Positions 1-9,635 are shown, counted from the stretch's first letter. The stretch: DNA of 64,000 bases from Poa pratensis (GCA_947311845.1 CAMZMU010000034.1:95467131-95531130); one strand, 5' to 3'. The notes: generated from the letters alone by a model not told the origin. A program made the numbers and translations.

Positions 1-1365
1 CTGGTGTCGTTTGAAGAAAAGAAACTGATGGGGATGAAGTCACATGACTGCCATGTGATGATGACACAGATGCTCCCTGTGGCAATTAGAAATATGTTGC
101 CTAAACCCGTTCGAGAGGCTCTCATGAGGTTATGTGATTTTTTCAACGCTATATACCAGAAGGTAATAGATCCATTCAAATTAGACAGATTGCAAGAAGA
201 TGTTGTGAAGACTATCTGCCAGCTGGAGATGTTCTTCCCCCCTTCGTTTTTCGACGTAATGGTCCATCTAATTGTACACATTGTTTATGAGATAAAGCAA
301 TGTGGTCCAGTGTATCTGCGCACTATGTATCCGTTCGAGCGCTTCATGGGTATACTCAAGCACTACGTCCGTAACAGGTATCGGCCAGAGGCAAGTATCG
401 TTGAAGGATATCTTTCGGAGGAGGTGGTTGAGTATTTCATCAGCTACATGGATGGCCACCGACCTATCGGGGTGCCTCTGTCCAGGCATGAGGGGAGGCT
501 AGATGGAAAAGGGTTAATGAAAGATAAATCATGTTGGCCAGAGTGTGAATTATTTGAGAAAGCACATTTGTACGTATTGCAGCACCTTGCAGTCGTTACA
601 CCATATGTGGATGCTCACAAGGATCTACTTAGAATTGAGCTAGGAGGCCGAGGCTTGACAGAGAATCAGAAGGAAGCACAAGTCTTGAAACTGCACAGCC
701 AGAGATTCGCTGATTGGCTGATGACGAATTGTGTCGGAGATGATGACGAGACTTTAAAAAGTTTGGCAAGAAAGCCAAACTTTACGGTTCATAAATGGGA
801 AGCATATGACCTGAATGGCTACACCTTTTATACAAAGAATAGAGACAACAAGACCATGTATCAGAATAGCTCTATTAAAGTGGAAGCGGTAGATCCGAAT
901 GGGAGGAAGGATTGGTACTATGGAGTAATTGAGGAGATTTGGGAGCTTGAGTACGATACATTACTCACGGTTCCATTGTTTAAATGCAAATGGGTCAAAC
1001 TGGGTCATGCGAAAGTTGACCAGTACGGCACTACATATGTCAATCTCAACGAATTGGGATACAAAGATGAACCTTTCGTTTTAGCTACCCAAGCCACCCA
1101 GATCTTCTATGTCAAAGACCTACTACATAAAAATTGCCATGTTGTGATGAATGGGAAAAGGAAGATCGTTGGGGTGGATGACGTTACTGATGAAGAAGAG
1201 TACAACCAGTATGAAGACTTGCCAGCAACTGGAGAACGCATACAGATCAATGACCGACAGGCTCCTGGAGATGGCTTTTACGCAAGAGATGATCACTCCG
1301 ATGGGGCAATTTACAAAGGAAATATTCAGGTTGATCCAGTTTTACTAGAGGAGGACGAAGAATGA
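1..1365 (+). CDS. TNP2-like CACTA transposase, C-terminal part
   Basis: Partial at the 5' end (window edge); open from base 1 to the TGA at 1363-1365. The first ~150 codons match the DUF4218 region that follows the TNP2 catalytic domain (SHDCHVMMTQ, FFPPSFFDVMVHLIVH, YPFERFMGILKHYVRNR). Codons ~270-380 match DUF4216 (NGYTFYT, WYYGVIEEIWELEY, VPLFKCKWV, DEPFVLATQATQIFYVKD). These two regions always sit C-terminal in TNP2 transposases, which bind CACTA ends and cut and join them in the nucleus. A homologous protein lies at 47025-50313. The visible part has no stop or frameshift, so this copy is better preserved than the other; whether its catalytic half is intact cannot be seen. Confidence 0.93.
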   Translation: MVSFEEKKLMGMKSHDCHVMMTQMLPVAIRNMLPKPVREALMRLCDFFNAIYQKVIDPFKLDRLQEDVVKTICQLEMFFPPSFFDVMVHLIVHIVYEIKQCGPVYLRTMYPFERFMGILKHYVRNRYRPEASIVEGYLSEEVVEYFISYMDGHRPIGVPLSRHEGRLDGKGLMKDKSCWPECELFEKAHLYVLQHLAVVTPYVDAHKDLLRIELGGRGLTENQKEAQVLKLHSQRFADWLMTNCVGDDDETLKSLARKPNFTVHKWEAYDLNGYTFYTKNRDNKTMYQNSSIKVEAVDPNGRKDWYYGVIEEIWELEYDTLLTVPLFKCKWVKLGHAKVDQYGTTYVNLNELGYKDEPFVLATQATQIFYVKDLLHKNCHVVMNGKRKIVGVDDVTDEEEYNQYEDLPATGERIQINDRQAPGDGFYARDDHSDGAIYKGNIQVDPVLLEEDEE

Positions 1366-1495
1366 GCAAATTAATTTGTACCCTAAAGTGATAATTGTAT
1401 TTCTTAATTGGCAAAGTAATGTGCTGTTTTTATTTCTTAATTTTCAACCGTAAACGCTACGTTTATTCAAATTCCGAAATATAATTTATTTATAC

Positions 1496-1537
1496 CACAT
1501 CGGCAACGGTTTTTTTGAATGCACCGTTGCCGATGTG
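1496..1537. repeat. 15-bp perfect inverted repeat between the two CACTA-1 ORFs
   Basis: Arms CACATCGGCAACGGT (1496-1510) and its exact reverse complement (1523-1537) with a 12-base loop. The sequence is the same kind of motif as the subterminal repeats at 4768-5039, yet lies 130-170 bases after the transposase stop codon and upstream of ORF2. It may be a transposase-binding or regulatory site between the genes (inference). Otherwise 1366-1638 is AT-rich 3' UTR/intergenic sequence. Confidence 0.75.
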
Positions 1538-1638
1538 ACAGAACCCTACTTCCAGACTTAGACTATGGGACCAACCTACCACCCCTCGCATTTCCCCCCG
1601 CTCACCGTCTTCAAACCACCCCCGGCGGCGTACTCACG

Positions 1639-1798
1639 CTCAGCTGAGTTCATTATGCGGACTACTCGGGCCGCCCTTGCGGCGCAGACGGCTTCCCTGG
1701 CCGTCCCCAACCCACCCTCTCAGCTGAGTTCATTATGCGGACTACTCGGGCCGCCCTTGCGGCGCAGACGGCTTCCCTGGCCGTCCCCCAACCCACGC
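1639..1798 (+). repeat. 80-bp tandem direct duplication
   Basis: Two near-identical copies start at 1639 and 1719 (both beginning CTCAGCTGAGTTCATTATGC). The duplication lies in the GC-rich 5' part of ORF2 of CACTA-1 and, since 80 is not a multiple of 3, shifts the reading frame of anything coded there. Confidence 0.85.
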
Positions 1799-1887
1799 CG
1801 CGGGGCAGCTCCAGGCTACGACGGCGTCGCGCCGACGCCGTGGTCAGCGAAGACGCCCAGAGGGTGGGCTCTATGCCCCCCCTCAGG

Positions 1888-2040
1888 CTCCCGGAGATGC
1901 GGCCGCCACAGATTTGGCCGCCGTCTCCACTGATTTGGCTCCCGGAGATGCGGCCGCCACAGATTTGGCCGCCGTCTCCACTGATTTGGCTCCCGGAGAT
2001 GCGGCCGCCACAGATTTGGCCGCCGTCACCACTGATTTGA
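1888..2040 (+). repeat. 51-bp tandem repeat, three copies, coding
   Basis: Units at 1888-1938, 1939-1989 and 1990-2040, nearly identical. 51 bases is 17 codons, so the array stays in frame and codes three copies of an Ala/Asp-rich unit (PGDAAATDLAAVSTDLA) in exon 1 of the CACTA-1 second ORF. A fourth, decayed unit follows. Confidence 0.9.
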
Positions 2041-3828
2041 TTCCCGGAGCTGCTGCCGCCACAGAGCCCGCAATAGAGGAAGGGGCAGACAGCGGCGACC
2101 TCATACATGCCGGAGACACACTTGGGACAGGTTAGTTGTGCTGATTAACTGTATTACACACTGTAAAGTCGGACCTTTTAGTTTTAATTAGTGCTGAGAT
2201 CCACCTTCTATTATTCACCTGTTATTCAGAGCTGTCGTCTGGTGATGAAGGGTCCTCGAGCTCATCCTCGCAGCAGGATCAGTTTATCATGAAACAAAGG
2301 GGTCGAGGAATTAGAAAACCAACCCTAAAGCCAAGAGGAACATTTACAGTGGAGATGATTGACAAGAAAACTGGTGCCCCGTTGAAACCAGTCAAGGCAC
2401 ATAGGAAATTTAAGACATTGTGTGGGTGTGTAGTCAGGGAAAAGGTCCCCATTACGGTTGACGACTGGAGTCAAGTCACTCCAGAAGAAAAGAGTTTCAT
2501 CGTCAACGCCATAATGAGCCAGTTCCAGCTCGCAAATGAGGAATGGAAGCCTGCAGTTCAAGCTGCTGCTCTTTCTAAAGCAAAGGATTCGTTCCGTAAC
2601 TTCAGGCACCGTCTGTACTCCAAATTCCAGAAGAAAAATCGGGATGCGACACTTGTATACCCCTTCATTAAACCTGACGACTGGATGGAGTTCAAGAAGT
2701 ATAGGAGGACGGAGGAGTTCCTAACAAAGAGTAAAGCCGGCAGCGCCCTCATCAGTAAAAACAAGCATCGGATCGAAGCCCATATGGAGAAAACAGGATG
2801 AAGAAGCAGTTGCTTCAGGGGGCACGGTTCCTTACTCTGATCTTGAAGGTGAACGGACACGAGACTTCTTGAGGGCGAGGTCTAAAACAAACGAAGTTGG
2901 TGAACTTGTTATTACTCACCCCGAGACCCAAAAGTTACATAAAACAATGGTAATAACCATATATAACCTTAGTTGTTTCCTCCTTAACTGACACAATATT
3001 TCCTTGTGTACTGAATTCAGTGTACTACTTGTCTTATCTCCAGTTGGAGCTGAAAAATAAAAGGGACAGCGGAGAGATTGTGGCACGAGGGAAAGATGAC
3101 ATTCTCTCAAAAGCTTTGGCTACGCCTGAGGCCTCTGGTCGGGCTCGGACGTACGGCACCCATGTTGGCCACAAGAAGGCTTTCGCGATAGACCAGGCTG
3201 AAAGGCAGGCAATGAAAAAGGCCAGACATGACGCTCAAATGAAAGCACTAGAGACAAATATTACAGCCAATATCGTTAAGCATATTCGAGACGGTCACCT
3301 AATTGATCCCCACCAGGGGGAGTGCCCTACAGCCAGGAGTAGTTGTGGATCATTGTCGGTTGATGGTCTTGTAGACACCGGCAAATATGCTGTGGACGAC
3401 ATCACGAGCCCGGAGAGATGCAAACTACATGTGCCTGTAACCGTGATGACGCATCATCCCCTGGTGGCAGCACTAGGTATGGTTCAGCCACCTACCGATG
3501 TGGTACCTCAAGTGGATGGTGTGCCCTTAAAGCCTGGTTTTGCAATGTGCTTTGTGGACAAGATCATGCCTGGCTTCGAAGGCATCTTGCTATTTAACAC
3601 CCGCGTCGATGCAGACGTACAAAGCTTGGGCCAGGCTAGGCTGAGATACGTACAGTGGCCCAAGAAGGAGATTTTTCTTCTCAGTGCCCTGCCATCCACC
3701 TCAACAGCTTCTCGACAGATGGCGTCGTCTGAAGGCCTACTCCGTTCAGCACGGCTCCTCCTTGATATTGGGCCAAACAGCCTTCCAGAGAACAACCAGT
3801 TGAAGATACAACGGTTGCACAGAATTGT

Positions 3829-3990
3829 GAAGCCACACCAACACCGCCTGTCGATGGTAACTCACCTACTGCCCTTGTGGTGAACAACACCACCAACTTG
3901 GTTGAAGCTACACCAACACCGCCTGTCGATGGTAAGTCACCTACTGCCCTTGTGGTGAACAACACCACCAACTTGGTTGAAGCTACACCA
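3829..3990 (+). repeat. 75-bp tandem repeat in the Pro-rich tail of CACTA-1 ORF2
   Basis: Copies start at 3829, 3904 and (partial) 3979. 75 bases is 25 codons; the encoded unit holds ATPTPPVDG and TALVVNNTTNLVE. It is followed by a Pro/Gln-rich stretch (QPQQAYLPPPP and similar) to 4185. Confidence 0.88.
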
Positions 3991-4185
3991 ACACTGCCTA
4001 CGCCTCCACCTCAGCCACAGCAGGCTTATCTGCCGCCTCCGCCTCAGTCACAGGAGGCTCAACTGCCGTCCCTGCCTCCTCTGCCACAGCAGGCTCATCT
4101 GCCGCCTCCGCCCCAACATTACAGTGCCCTCAGCAACCATCTGGTACAAATCTTTGTGGGTATTATGTGTGCAATGCAATATTGA

Positions 4186-4767
4186 AAGTCGTTCCCACCT
4201 CGAAAAGTCTGCCAAGCCTCGATTCGGTTAGTAATCCACGACATCATCAACAATTCATGTTTCCTAACAATATTTGTAGACATACATGACGAAAGATACC
4301 TAACTAAGAATCTGCCTGCAGCTTATAGGTGGAATGGGACGTGCACCTTTGAAGGAGGATGTTCTTATGTAGCTGAGAGGCAAGTTTGCTGGGTTCGTCC
4401 TTACACACGTCATAAGCAAGGAGGGAAAACTACGCGTCCCTATTCCATGATCATGAGATCCTATTCGGCATTTGTTCACCTGTCCATACCGGCATTCTCG
4501 CTGGTGAGACTATAGATTTTTCCAAAACAATTGTTGTCACCATTGTGATGTAACTTCTTTAAATTGTGTTCACTTTTTTCCGAACAATGGCTGAAAACTT
4601 TGTATTTGTAGCAATAGCAATAGCAATAGCTGTGAACTTGTATTCCAACATTTGCTGTAAACTTTGTGTTCATATATGATTGTTGTAAACTTGTATTGCT
4701 GAATGTCTGCTAAATAATTTCTGTAGCACGGGCGTGCAAGCGCAGCTAATTACTATTAGCTTGCAAT
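4186..4767 (+). other. CACTA-1 3' region, possible last exon and UTR
   Basis: No long ORF. A short open stretch at about 4325-4515 (reading GTCTFEGGCSYVAERQVC) could be a further exon or decayed coding sequence. The rest is AT-rich with a small GCAATA repeat around 4613-4630, and looks like 3' UTR before the subterminal repeats. Confidence 0.45.
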
Positions 4768-5039
4768 TAGACATCGGAAACGGGCAAACAGAAATAGCCG
4801 TTGCCGACATGATACCACACTGGTAACGGAGGACAAAACCCTCCGTTGCCGAAATGGTCACACATTGTTAACGGAGGGCCGGAGGCTCCGATGCCAAAAT
4901 TTTCTCACATCGGAAACGGTGTTCCGCCACCGTTGCCGATGAGGGCCTTCACATCAGTATCGGAAGCGGGGACACGGACCCTTTCTCCGTTTCCGAAGGG
5001 TTTTTTGGCCCGTTTCCGATGTGTCGTTCTGTACTAGTG
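4768..5039. repeat. CACTA-1 right subterminal repeats and terminal inverted repeat
   Basis: At least seven copies, in both orientations, of a 10-12 base motif (ATCGGAAACGG or CCGTTGCCGA) are packed in 270 bases. They end in the terminal repeat whose reverse complement begins CACTAGTACAGAACGACAC. The last ~130 bases closely match the right end of the separate CACTA element at 39131-41736, so both belong to one family. Confidence 0.92.
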
Positions 5040-5815
5040 CAACACTCCCTCCCTTAACAAATTGCATAATCCAATTGCACCATTGTTGTGCAAATCCTTT
5101 CATACGCAACGCTTGTTGGAGAAAAGGCCATTTCACTTTATCGTATGCCTTCTCAAAGTCTATCTTAAAAATAACACCATCTATTTTCTTCCTATGAAGT
5201 TCATGAATAGTCTCATGAAGGACGACTACCCCCTCCAAAATGTGTCGTCCTGGCATAAACGCCGACTGAGTCGGTCTGATTATCTTTTGAGCAATTTCGG
5301 TAATACGATTAGTACCTACTTTTGTGAAAATTTTGAAGCTAACATTGAGAAGGCATATAGGTCGATATTGCTGAATTTGGACCGCATTCTCTTTTTTTGG
5401 TATCAACGTAATGACTCCAAAGTTCAATTTGAACAAGGGCAAATTTCCTTGTTGTAATTGAGAAAACATAGCCATTAGATCATCTCTAATAACCCCCCAA
5501 AAGGTCTTATAGAACTCAGCGGGGAACCCATCTGGACCCGGCGCCTTGTTCAACTCCATTTGAGAGATAGCCTCATACACTTCTTTCACTAAGAAATCTG
5601 CTGTAAGAATGCTATTCTCCTCCTGAGATAATTGCGGTATATCATGAGTAAATTTTTCATCTAGGTTAATTGTAGTTGGAGTGGATTCACCAAATAATTT
5701 CTTATAATATTCCGAAATGTAAGTCTTTAAATTTTCTTGCCCTATGATGGTTCCTTCGTCTTGCTCTAGCTGAAATTTTTTCCTTTTCCGATGCTTGCCA
5801 TTCGCTATAAGGATG
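5040..5815 (-). pseudogene. LINE (non-LTR retrotransposon) reverse transcriptase fragment
   Basis: Read on the minus strand, an open frame runs from about 5810 to 5040 and codes the N-terminal and central RT region: EYYKKLFGE, MELNKAPGPDGFPAEFYKTFW, NFGVITLIPKK, QYRPICLLNVSFKIFTK, RPTQSAFMPGRHI and VIFKIDFEKAYDKVKW, the last holding the first catalytic Asp of the RT palm. The frame is cut at KGGSV, where CACTA-1 inserted; the rest, including the downstream catalytic pair, would lie left of the CACTA element outside the window. The 5' side loses similarity near 5815. A real LINE ORF2 is over 1000 residues, so this is a fragment. Confidence 0.93.
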
Positions 5816-5982
5816 CCGTAGTAAGGAAGTACCTGCTTACTACCTTACCAGCTGGATACATGCGTGGACTTTGTAGATGTAGATTAGTAGGCAATACTTT
5901 TAGATGCCCTTCTATTTGGCTGCAGTTATTGCAGAACCATGTAATCTCACCTATATTAAGTAATGGAGCTTGGACTCAACAT

Positions 5983-6458
5983 CCCATTTGACATCGGAAA
6001 TCCATATCGGGTCATGGGTATATATGCACCCACTAATTAAAAAATAATTTTCAAAATGTTACAAAATTTAACATAAAAATTTCGGATATACTTCAACACA
6101 TTTTATATTAGCACAAGAAGTTTAGCGATAAAAAGACATTAATTGTGGGCTCTGCAAAAAAGACAAATCCGGGTGCTAAAAAATGACATTGTACGAGACA
6201 TTTTATGTCTTTTTTCACAGGACACAAAAAATATTTTTTCTCCACGAAACATTTTGTGCTAGCACAAAATGATCTGATGTATATTCAGATTGATTTTTGG
6301 AATTTTTGAAATTCTGAACAGCCTTTAATTTTTCTTACACAACGGGTGCATCTGCACCCGTGACCCGAAACGCCATGCCCCATTTGACATGAGCTAAAAA
6401 AATTACACAACGGGTGCATCTGCACCCGTGACCCGAAATGCCATGTCCCATTTGACAT
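5983..6458. mobile_element. MITE with ~24-bp imperfect terminal inverted repeats and 12-bp target duplication
   Basis: The left TIR (CGGGTCATGGGTATATATGC..., 6008-6031) matches the reverse complement of the right terminus at 6342-6366 (GGGTGCATCTGCACCCGTGA...). The word CCCATTTGACAT flanks the element at 5983-5994 and 6379-6390 and occurs again at 6447-6458, because the right end plus flank is tandemly duplicated. The interior (~350 bases) is AT-rich and non-coding. TSD length and TIR style suggest a Mutator-like MITE (inference). A related copy lies at about 27165-27545. Confidence 0.72.
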
Positions 6459-6465
6459 GAGCTAA
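6335..6465 (+). repeat. 68-bp tandem duplication of MITE right end plus flank
   Basis: Copies start at 6335 and 6403. Each holds the right terminal repeat, the CCCATTTGACAT target-duplication word and ATGAGCTAA of the flank. Because the duplicated segment crosses the element border, it arose after insertion. Confidence 0.88.
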
Positions 6466-7278
6466 TTTATTTTATTACCGCCTCATAGCTATCGATAGAG
6501 TATATGCTATAGCTTGCTGCTTTTGTTTACCATTTATACTATTTTTTCTTAGATAAGTTTCTTGTTGGGTGGTTGATAGCCATTATCTAATTTTCCTTTT
6601 TTTGAAACACTATCTTATTTTCATTTTAGGTAACATTTTCCTTATTATCTTCATCTATGATCTTAATTTACAATTAGTGATTTTAAACACATGACATATG
6701 ATTAACTCAACGCCCTTGGAGTGCAAAGTATTTTTTAGCACAATTTTTATAAGATTGCTTCAACCTTCTTACAAAGAGTTCAACACATTCTAATCATAGA
6801 GCCATAGAAACTCTAACGAGTAGCTTCAATATACAAAAAACTTAAGGCCGCATTACAATCTTGCTTTCGGCATTTGCGTCAGGGGCGCCACCAGTCATCT
6901 ACTGAATATCATCCATGACAAAGCTGGATCCTTGGGGCTTACTGGAAATATGTAGAAGCTATGCTAAATGTATTCCTAATTATTTTTTCATCGATATATT
7001 TGATTTCCATGACAATTCCCATAACATGTCTACATGTACGATGTTTTAATGGGTACAATGTGCAATGAGGGAACAATGTTCATTCTGAAATGAGGCTCTT
7101 ACTATGGTGTGTGGTACTTCAAGATAATACAACTTGATATTGCACAAAATATTTGTTGTCAAGTTTAAATCCACTATTTCTTCACAAATTATCGATGATA
7201 CCCGCATGATAGCCGCAACAACAATATACACAAAATATATAAAACATAAGGCTACATTACAGTATTCCTTTCGGCCTC
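6466..7278. other. AT-rich non-coding DNA, probably short Helitron(s)
   Basis: No credible ORF. The stretch ends in a strong Helitron 3' terminus (7279-7306), and an older, decayed version of the same terminus lies at 6875-6902, preceded by about 35 similar bases. The interior is therefore probably one or two small non-autonomous Helitrons on the + strand. I could not place a 5' TC end. Confidence 0.45.
6875..6902 (+). mobile_element. Decayed Helitron 3' end
   Basis: This 28-base stretch aligns without gaps to the intact terminus at 7279-7306. Its hairpin arm is degraded (TGCGTC against GGCGCC) and the last four bases are CTAC instead of CTAG. Upstream sequence (AAGGCCGCATTACAATCTTG) also matches that before the other copy. 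Confidence 0.55.
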
Positions 7279-7306
7279 TGCGCCAGTGGCGCAACCGGTC
7301 ATCTAG
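7279..7306 (+). mobile_element. Helitron 3' terminus (hairpin plus CTAG)
   Basis: A perfect 6-bp stem, TGCGCC-AGT-GGCGCA (7279-7293), is followed after 9 bases by CTAG (7303-7306), then a T. This is the known Helitron 3' arrangement: GC-rich hairpin about 10 bases before CTRR, with insertion between A and T. The element lies to the left. Confidence 0.72.
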
Positions 7307-7370
7307 TATATATAAACATAGGACAAGTATATATGGATGAGGGAGTTCCTGTGATTCATTTACAGTATCA

Positions 7371-7376
7371 TTTATT
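7371..7376 (-). terminator. Poly(A) signal AATAAA of the small peptide unit
   Basis: The reverse complement reads TTGAATAAATGATACTG, about 255 bases after the stop codon of the small ORF at 7631-7768. This spacing fits a normal plant 3' UTR. Position and motif are seen; use as a signal is inferred. Confidence 0.45.
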
Positions 7377-7630
7377 CAATAAGAGTAGAATGAAACACCA
7401 CGTCCATGATCGTGAACCACACACGCCTCTGGCATGACACTGATCTCAAACAAGAGTAAGCAACTAAATTTAAAACAAGAAGAACTACGACAAGGAGGTC
7501 GACGTGTAACATCATGAGTGCTGACCTTAATTTCGAACACTTCATCAGGGAAATGAATTCAGCGACTTATAAAGGACAACTTGGAAATGCATTGGCAAGC
7601 TGGTTTGATACATGGAGTCCATGCACATGA

Positions 7631-7768
7631 TTACCCACAGTAGTACCTCTGCTGACCCACTCCCTCCTCGGTCACCATTATGATGGTCTCGTTTGAAACC
7701 CGCGGCGGGCGAGCCATGACCGGCGTCGGAGCCGCCGTAAGCTGCAGAACCACCATCAAGGCCACCAT
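7631..7768 (-). CDS. Candidate small secreted peptide (45 aa)
   Basis: Minus-strand ORF from ATG (7768-7766) to TAA (7633-7631). It starts with a signal-peptide-like segment, MVALMVVLQLTAAPTPVMA, followed by a short polar part ending in RYYCG. The start is the first ATG after an in-frame stop (TAG). A TATAAAA box lies 127 bases upstream, the leader would be ~95 bases, and AATAAA lies ~255 bases downstream, so a complete transcription unit of roughly 500 bases is visible. An upstream ATG at about 7794 opens a 12-codon frame that overlaps the start in another phase; one inserted base would lengthen the signal peptide, so a frameshift is possible. GTAATC at the stop codon could also be a splice donor with more coding downstream. 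I do not recognise the family. E1 inserted about 200 bases upstream of the TATA box. Confidence 0.45.
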   Translation of the reverse strand: MVALMVVLQLTAAPTPVMARPPRVSNETIIMVTEEGVGQQRYYCG

Positions 7769-7894
7769 GCCGACTGCCTGTTGCCGATCTTCATACTAAA
7801 TATAATTCTCTCCGAGCTAGCCTAGCGCTTAGTCTAGTGTGATTTGGTAGAATTGTTTGTGTTTGATCTTGCTCAGTCCTATCATTCTCTGCCC

Positions 7895-7901
7895 TTTTAT
7901 A
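7895..7901 (-). promoter_or_regulatory. TATA box of the small peptide unit
   Basis: The minus strand reads CCGCCTATAAAAGGGC, a textbook plant TATA context with GC-rich flanks. With a start ~30 bases downstream, the transcript would begin near 7865. Upstream sequence continues to 8105 and, before retrotransposon E1 inserted, continued at 43756. Confidence 0.5.
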
Positions 7902-8105
7902 GGCGGCAGCGGCGAGATAGGAATAGGATCAGCCTACAATAAAACCTATACGAACAGAGCGGTTTTAATACAAGCCCCATTGCAGTCTTGGATACTGAGG
8001 GCTGCATGGCAGTACCGATGGATACAAGACATGGGAGTATGGGACATTATGAAGGGTTACATGCACGTTAGAAGCACGGTGTGGGGGTGTTGGGACCTGC
8101 GAGAG

Positions 8106-9624
8106 TGATACGTGCATTTTATATCATCATTTATACAACTTTTAGTATCATGTTAGAATGTTATTTGCGTTGTTATATCATTATTTTTACATGTTTTAGA
8201 TGATTTAGGGGACTTTCACACAAAGCCCCCATTTTTGGTATTTAATTTCTGGGAGGCAGAAAACCTCCTTTTTCTTGTTTTTAATGTTTCAGGAGCTACA
8301 TGACCCCAAATAATAAAAGGAAAAATACCACGCCAGTTTTCATCGGAAGGAAGGCAATGGGAAGAAGACCGAAGAGAGGAGAGCCACGGGGCCCGAAAGA
8401 GGTGGGCCCACGCGGCCCATGAACCTAGCCGCGTGGGACCCACCAAACGGGGCCTCGGGCACCTCCTCGCCTGGGGCTTTCTAGCGACGCCTTCGTCTCG
8501 CCCGAAAAGTTACGTCCTAATTTTTCCAAGTCCATCCGAGGCCACGACGGCGGCGAAACTACTGATTCCCTCCGAGGGGGGGTCAGATCCTGCTGCTCCG
8601 GAGCTCCAGAGAAGGGGGAAATCATCGTCATCGTCATCACCTCTCCTCCTTGGCGTGGGAGGAGGCCTCTACATCATCACCCCCATCAAGACCAGCACCA
8701 TCTCCATCATCATCACCGTGATCCACTCCGTTCCCCTCGTAGTTTGAGAGTTGCTATACCCTAGATACTTGTCTTGTGCTACTATTCATGTTTGTGATTG
8801 AGTACTTGTCATTATTTGGTGGTGAAGTTATATTTTCAGATTGTGTTGTACCGCTTATGCCACTGAATATGATCATGGTTGTACGTTGTGAGTAGTTCCC
8901 GTATGTTCCTGAGGGCATATGATGAATTGGCAATGATTTATATATAACATGTGTTGGTATTTTGTCAAGAGTTTATCTTTTATGTGATTCTATGATGGTG
9001 TTGTGCGAACGTCGACTGCACAACACTTCACCTTGATGGGCTCATAGGAGAACACCGTAGTATAATGAATTGAGGGAGACTTGGGAGGACATGTAAACCT
9101 GAGACCGAGTCATGAAGTTATATTATGAGGGTATTAGTATCGGGGACCTTAGAGTGTAATGCTATGGTGGGACATTATGTCTTAATAATTCTTGTGCAGT
9201 CATTTACTTGGCCACATGATCCATCATAAGGGGTTGTAGTTTATTTATTTAGCTATACCTAATTATGGCTCCGTCCCAAGAAGATTAAAACTTGACAAGA
9301 TATTCAACGTGTTGTTTAATAAATCTCTATGCCTAGCAATATCCATGCCGCCATCGGGAACGTTTTCCACATATAAGTTACACATCACTTGAGCTTGTCC
9401 TCTTACCACATAAGAGGATTGGGCTTTCGCTCTTTGAAAGCTTTCACTTGCTACTATCTATTTTCTGTATTGCAACTATACAATCAAAAATACCAAAAAC
9501 ACTTGCATCTTTTATTGTTTTATTTATCAATCTTGCTAAGCAATACCTTCAGCTCCTCGTGGGTTCGACAACCTTTTCTAATTGAAAGGTACTACAATTG
9601 ATCTCCTGCACTTGGGAGTCATCA
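8106..9624 (+). repeat. E1 5' LTR
   Basis: 1519 bases, TG...CA, non-coding. It matches the 3' LTR (42266-43750) along its length. The main difference is a block of roughly 30 bases near 9181-9222 (reading CTTAATAATTCTTGTG) that is absent from the 3' LTR, plus scattered substitutions. It contains a CATCGT microsatellite-like stretch around 8625-8640. Confidence 0.95.
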
Positions 9625-9635
9625 AGATACTTTTC

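Larger units (their letters stand above)
1863..4185 (+). pseudogene. CACTA second ORF, Ptta/En-Spm plant transposase-like (PF03004 type)
   Basis: A multi-exon gene reconstructed from frame and splice sites. Exon 1 ends at 2130 (donor GTTAGT); the intron is 2131-2229 (acceptor TTATTCAG) and joins in frame. Exon 2 (2230-2949) codes the conserved block with CGCVVREKVPITVDDW, FRHRLYSKFQ and DDWMEFKKYRRTEEF, typical of the En/Spm-associated Transposase_24 family. A second intron (2950-3043, GTAATA...TCTCCAG) leads to exon 3, a basic, Ala/Lys-rich segment (HVGHKKAFAIDQAERQAMKK). One frameshift lies near 2795. The frame shifts again near 3830, where the Pro/Thr-rich tail continues in another frame to 4185. 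In En/Spm this position holds the TNPA-type DNA-binding gene, thought to assist the TNP2 transposase. The start codon is uncertain. Confidence 0.75.
1..5039 (+). mobile_element. CACTA (En/Spm) DNA transposon, 3' part (CACTA-1)
   Basis: Class II CACTA element whose left end lies outside the window. It carries the C-terminal half of a TNP2 transposase, then a second ORF of the plant Ptta/En-Spm type, both on the + strand. The right end is the inverted form of CACTAGTACAGAAC and stops at 5039. The last 270 bases are full of short direct and inverted copies of an ATCGGAAACGG / CCGTTGCCGAT motif, the usual subterminal transposase-binding repeats of this superfamily. The 3 bases after the end (CAA, 5040-5042) would be the target duplication, but the left copy cannot be seen. 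The flank is a LINE reading frame, so the CACTA element inserted into a LINE. Confidence 0.93.

Noticed and set aside
4900..5039. Considered whether CACTA-1 and the LINE were parts of one host gene
   Set aside because: The terminus TAGTG and subterminal repeats mark a clean transposon border within the LINE frame.
5062..5457. 131-aa + strand ORF
   Set aside because: Antisense to the LINE reverse transcriptase frame, which has clear motifs.
8106..8746. ORFs in the 5' part of the E1 LTR (also 42433-42879)
   Set aside because: LTR sequence, frames not conserved between the two LTRs.
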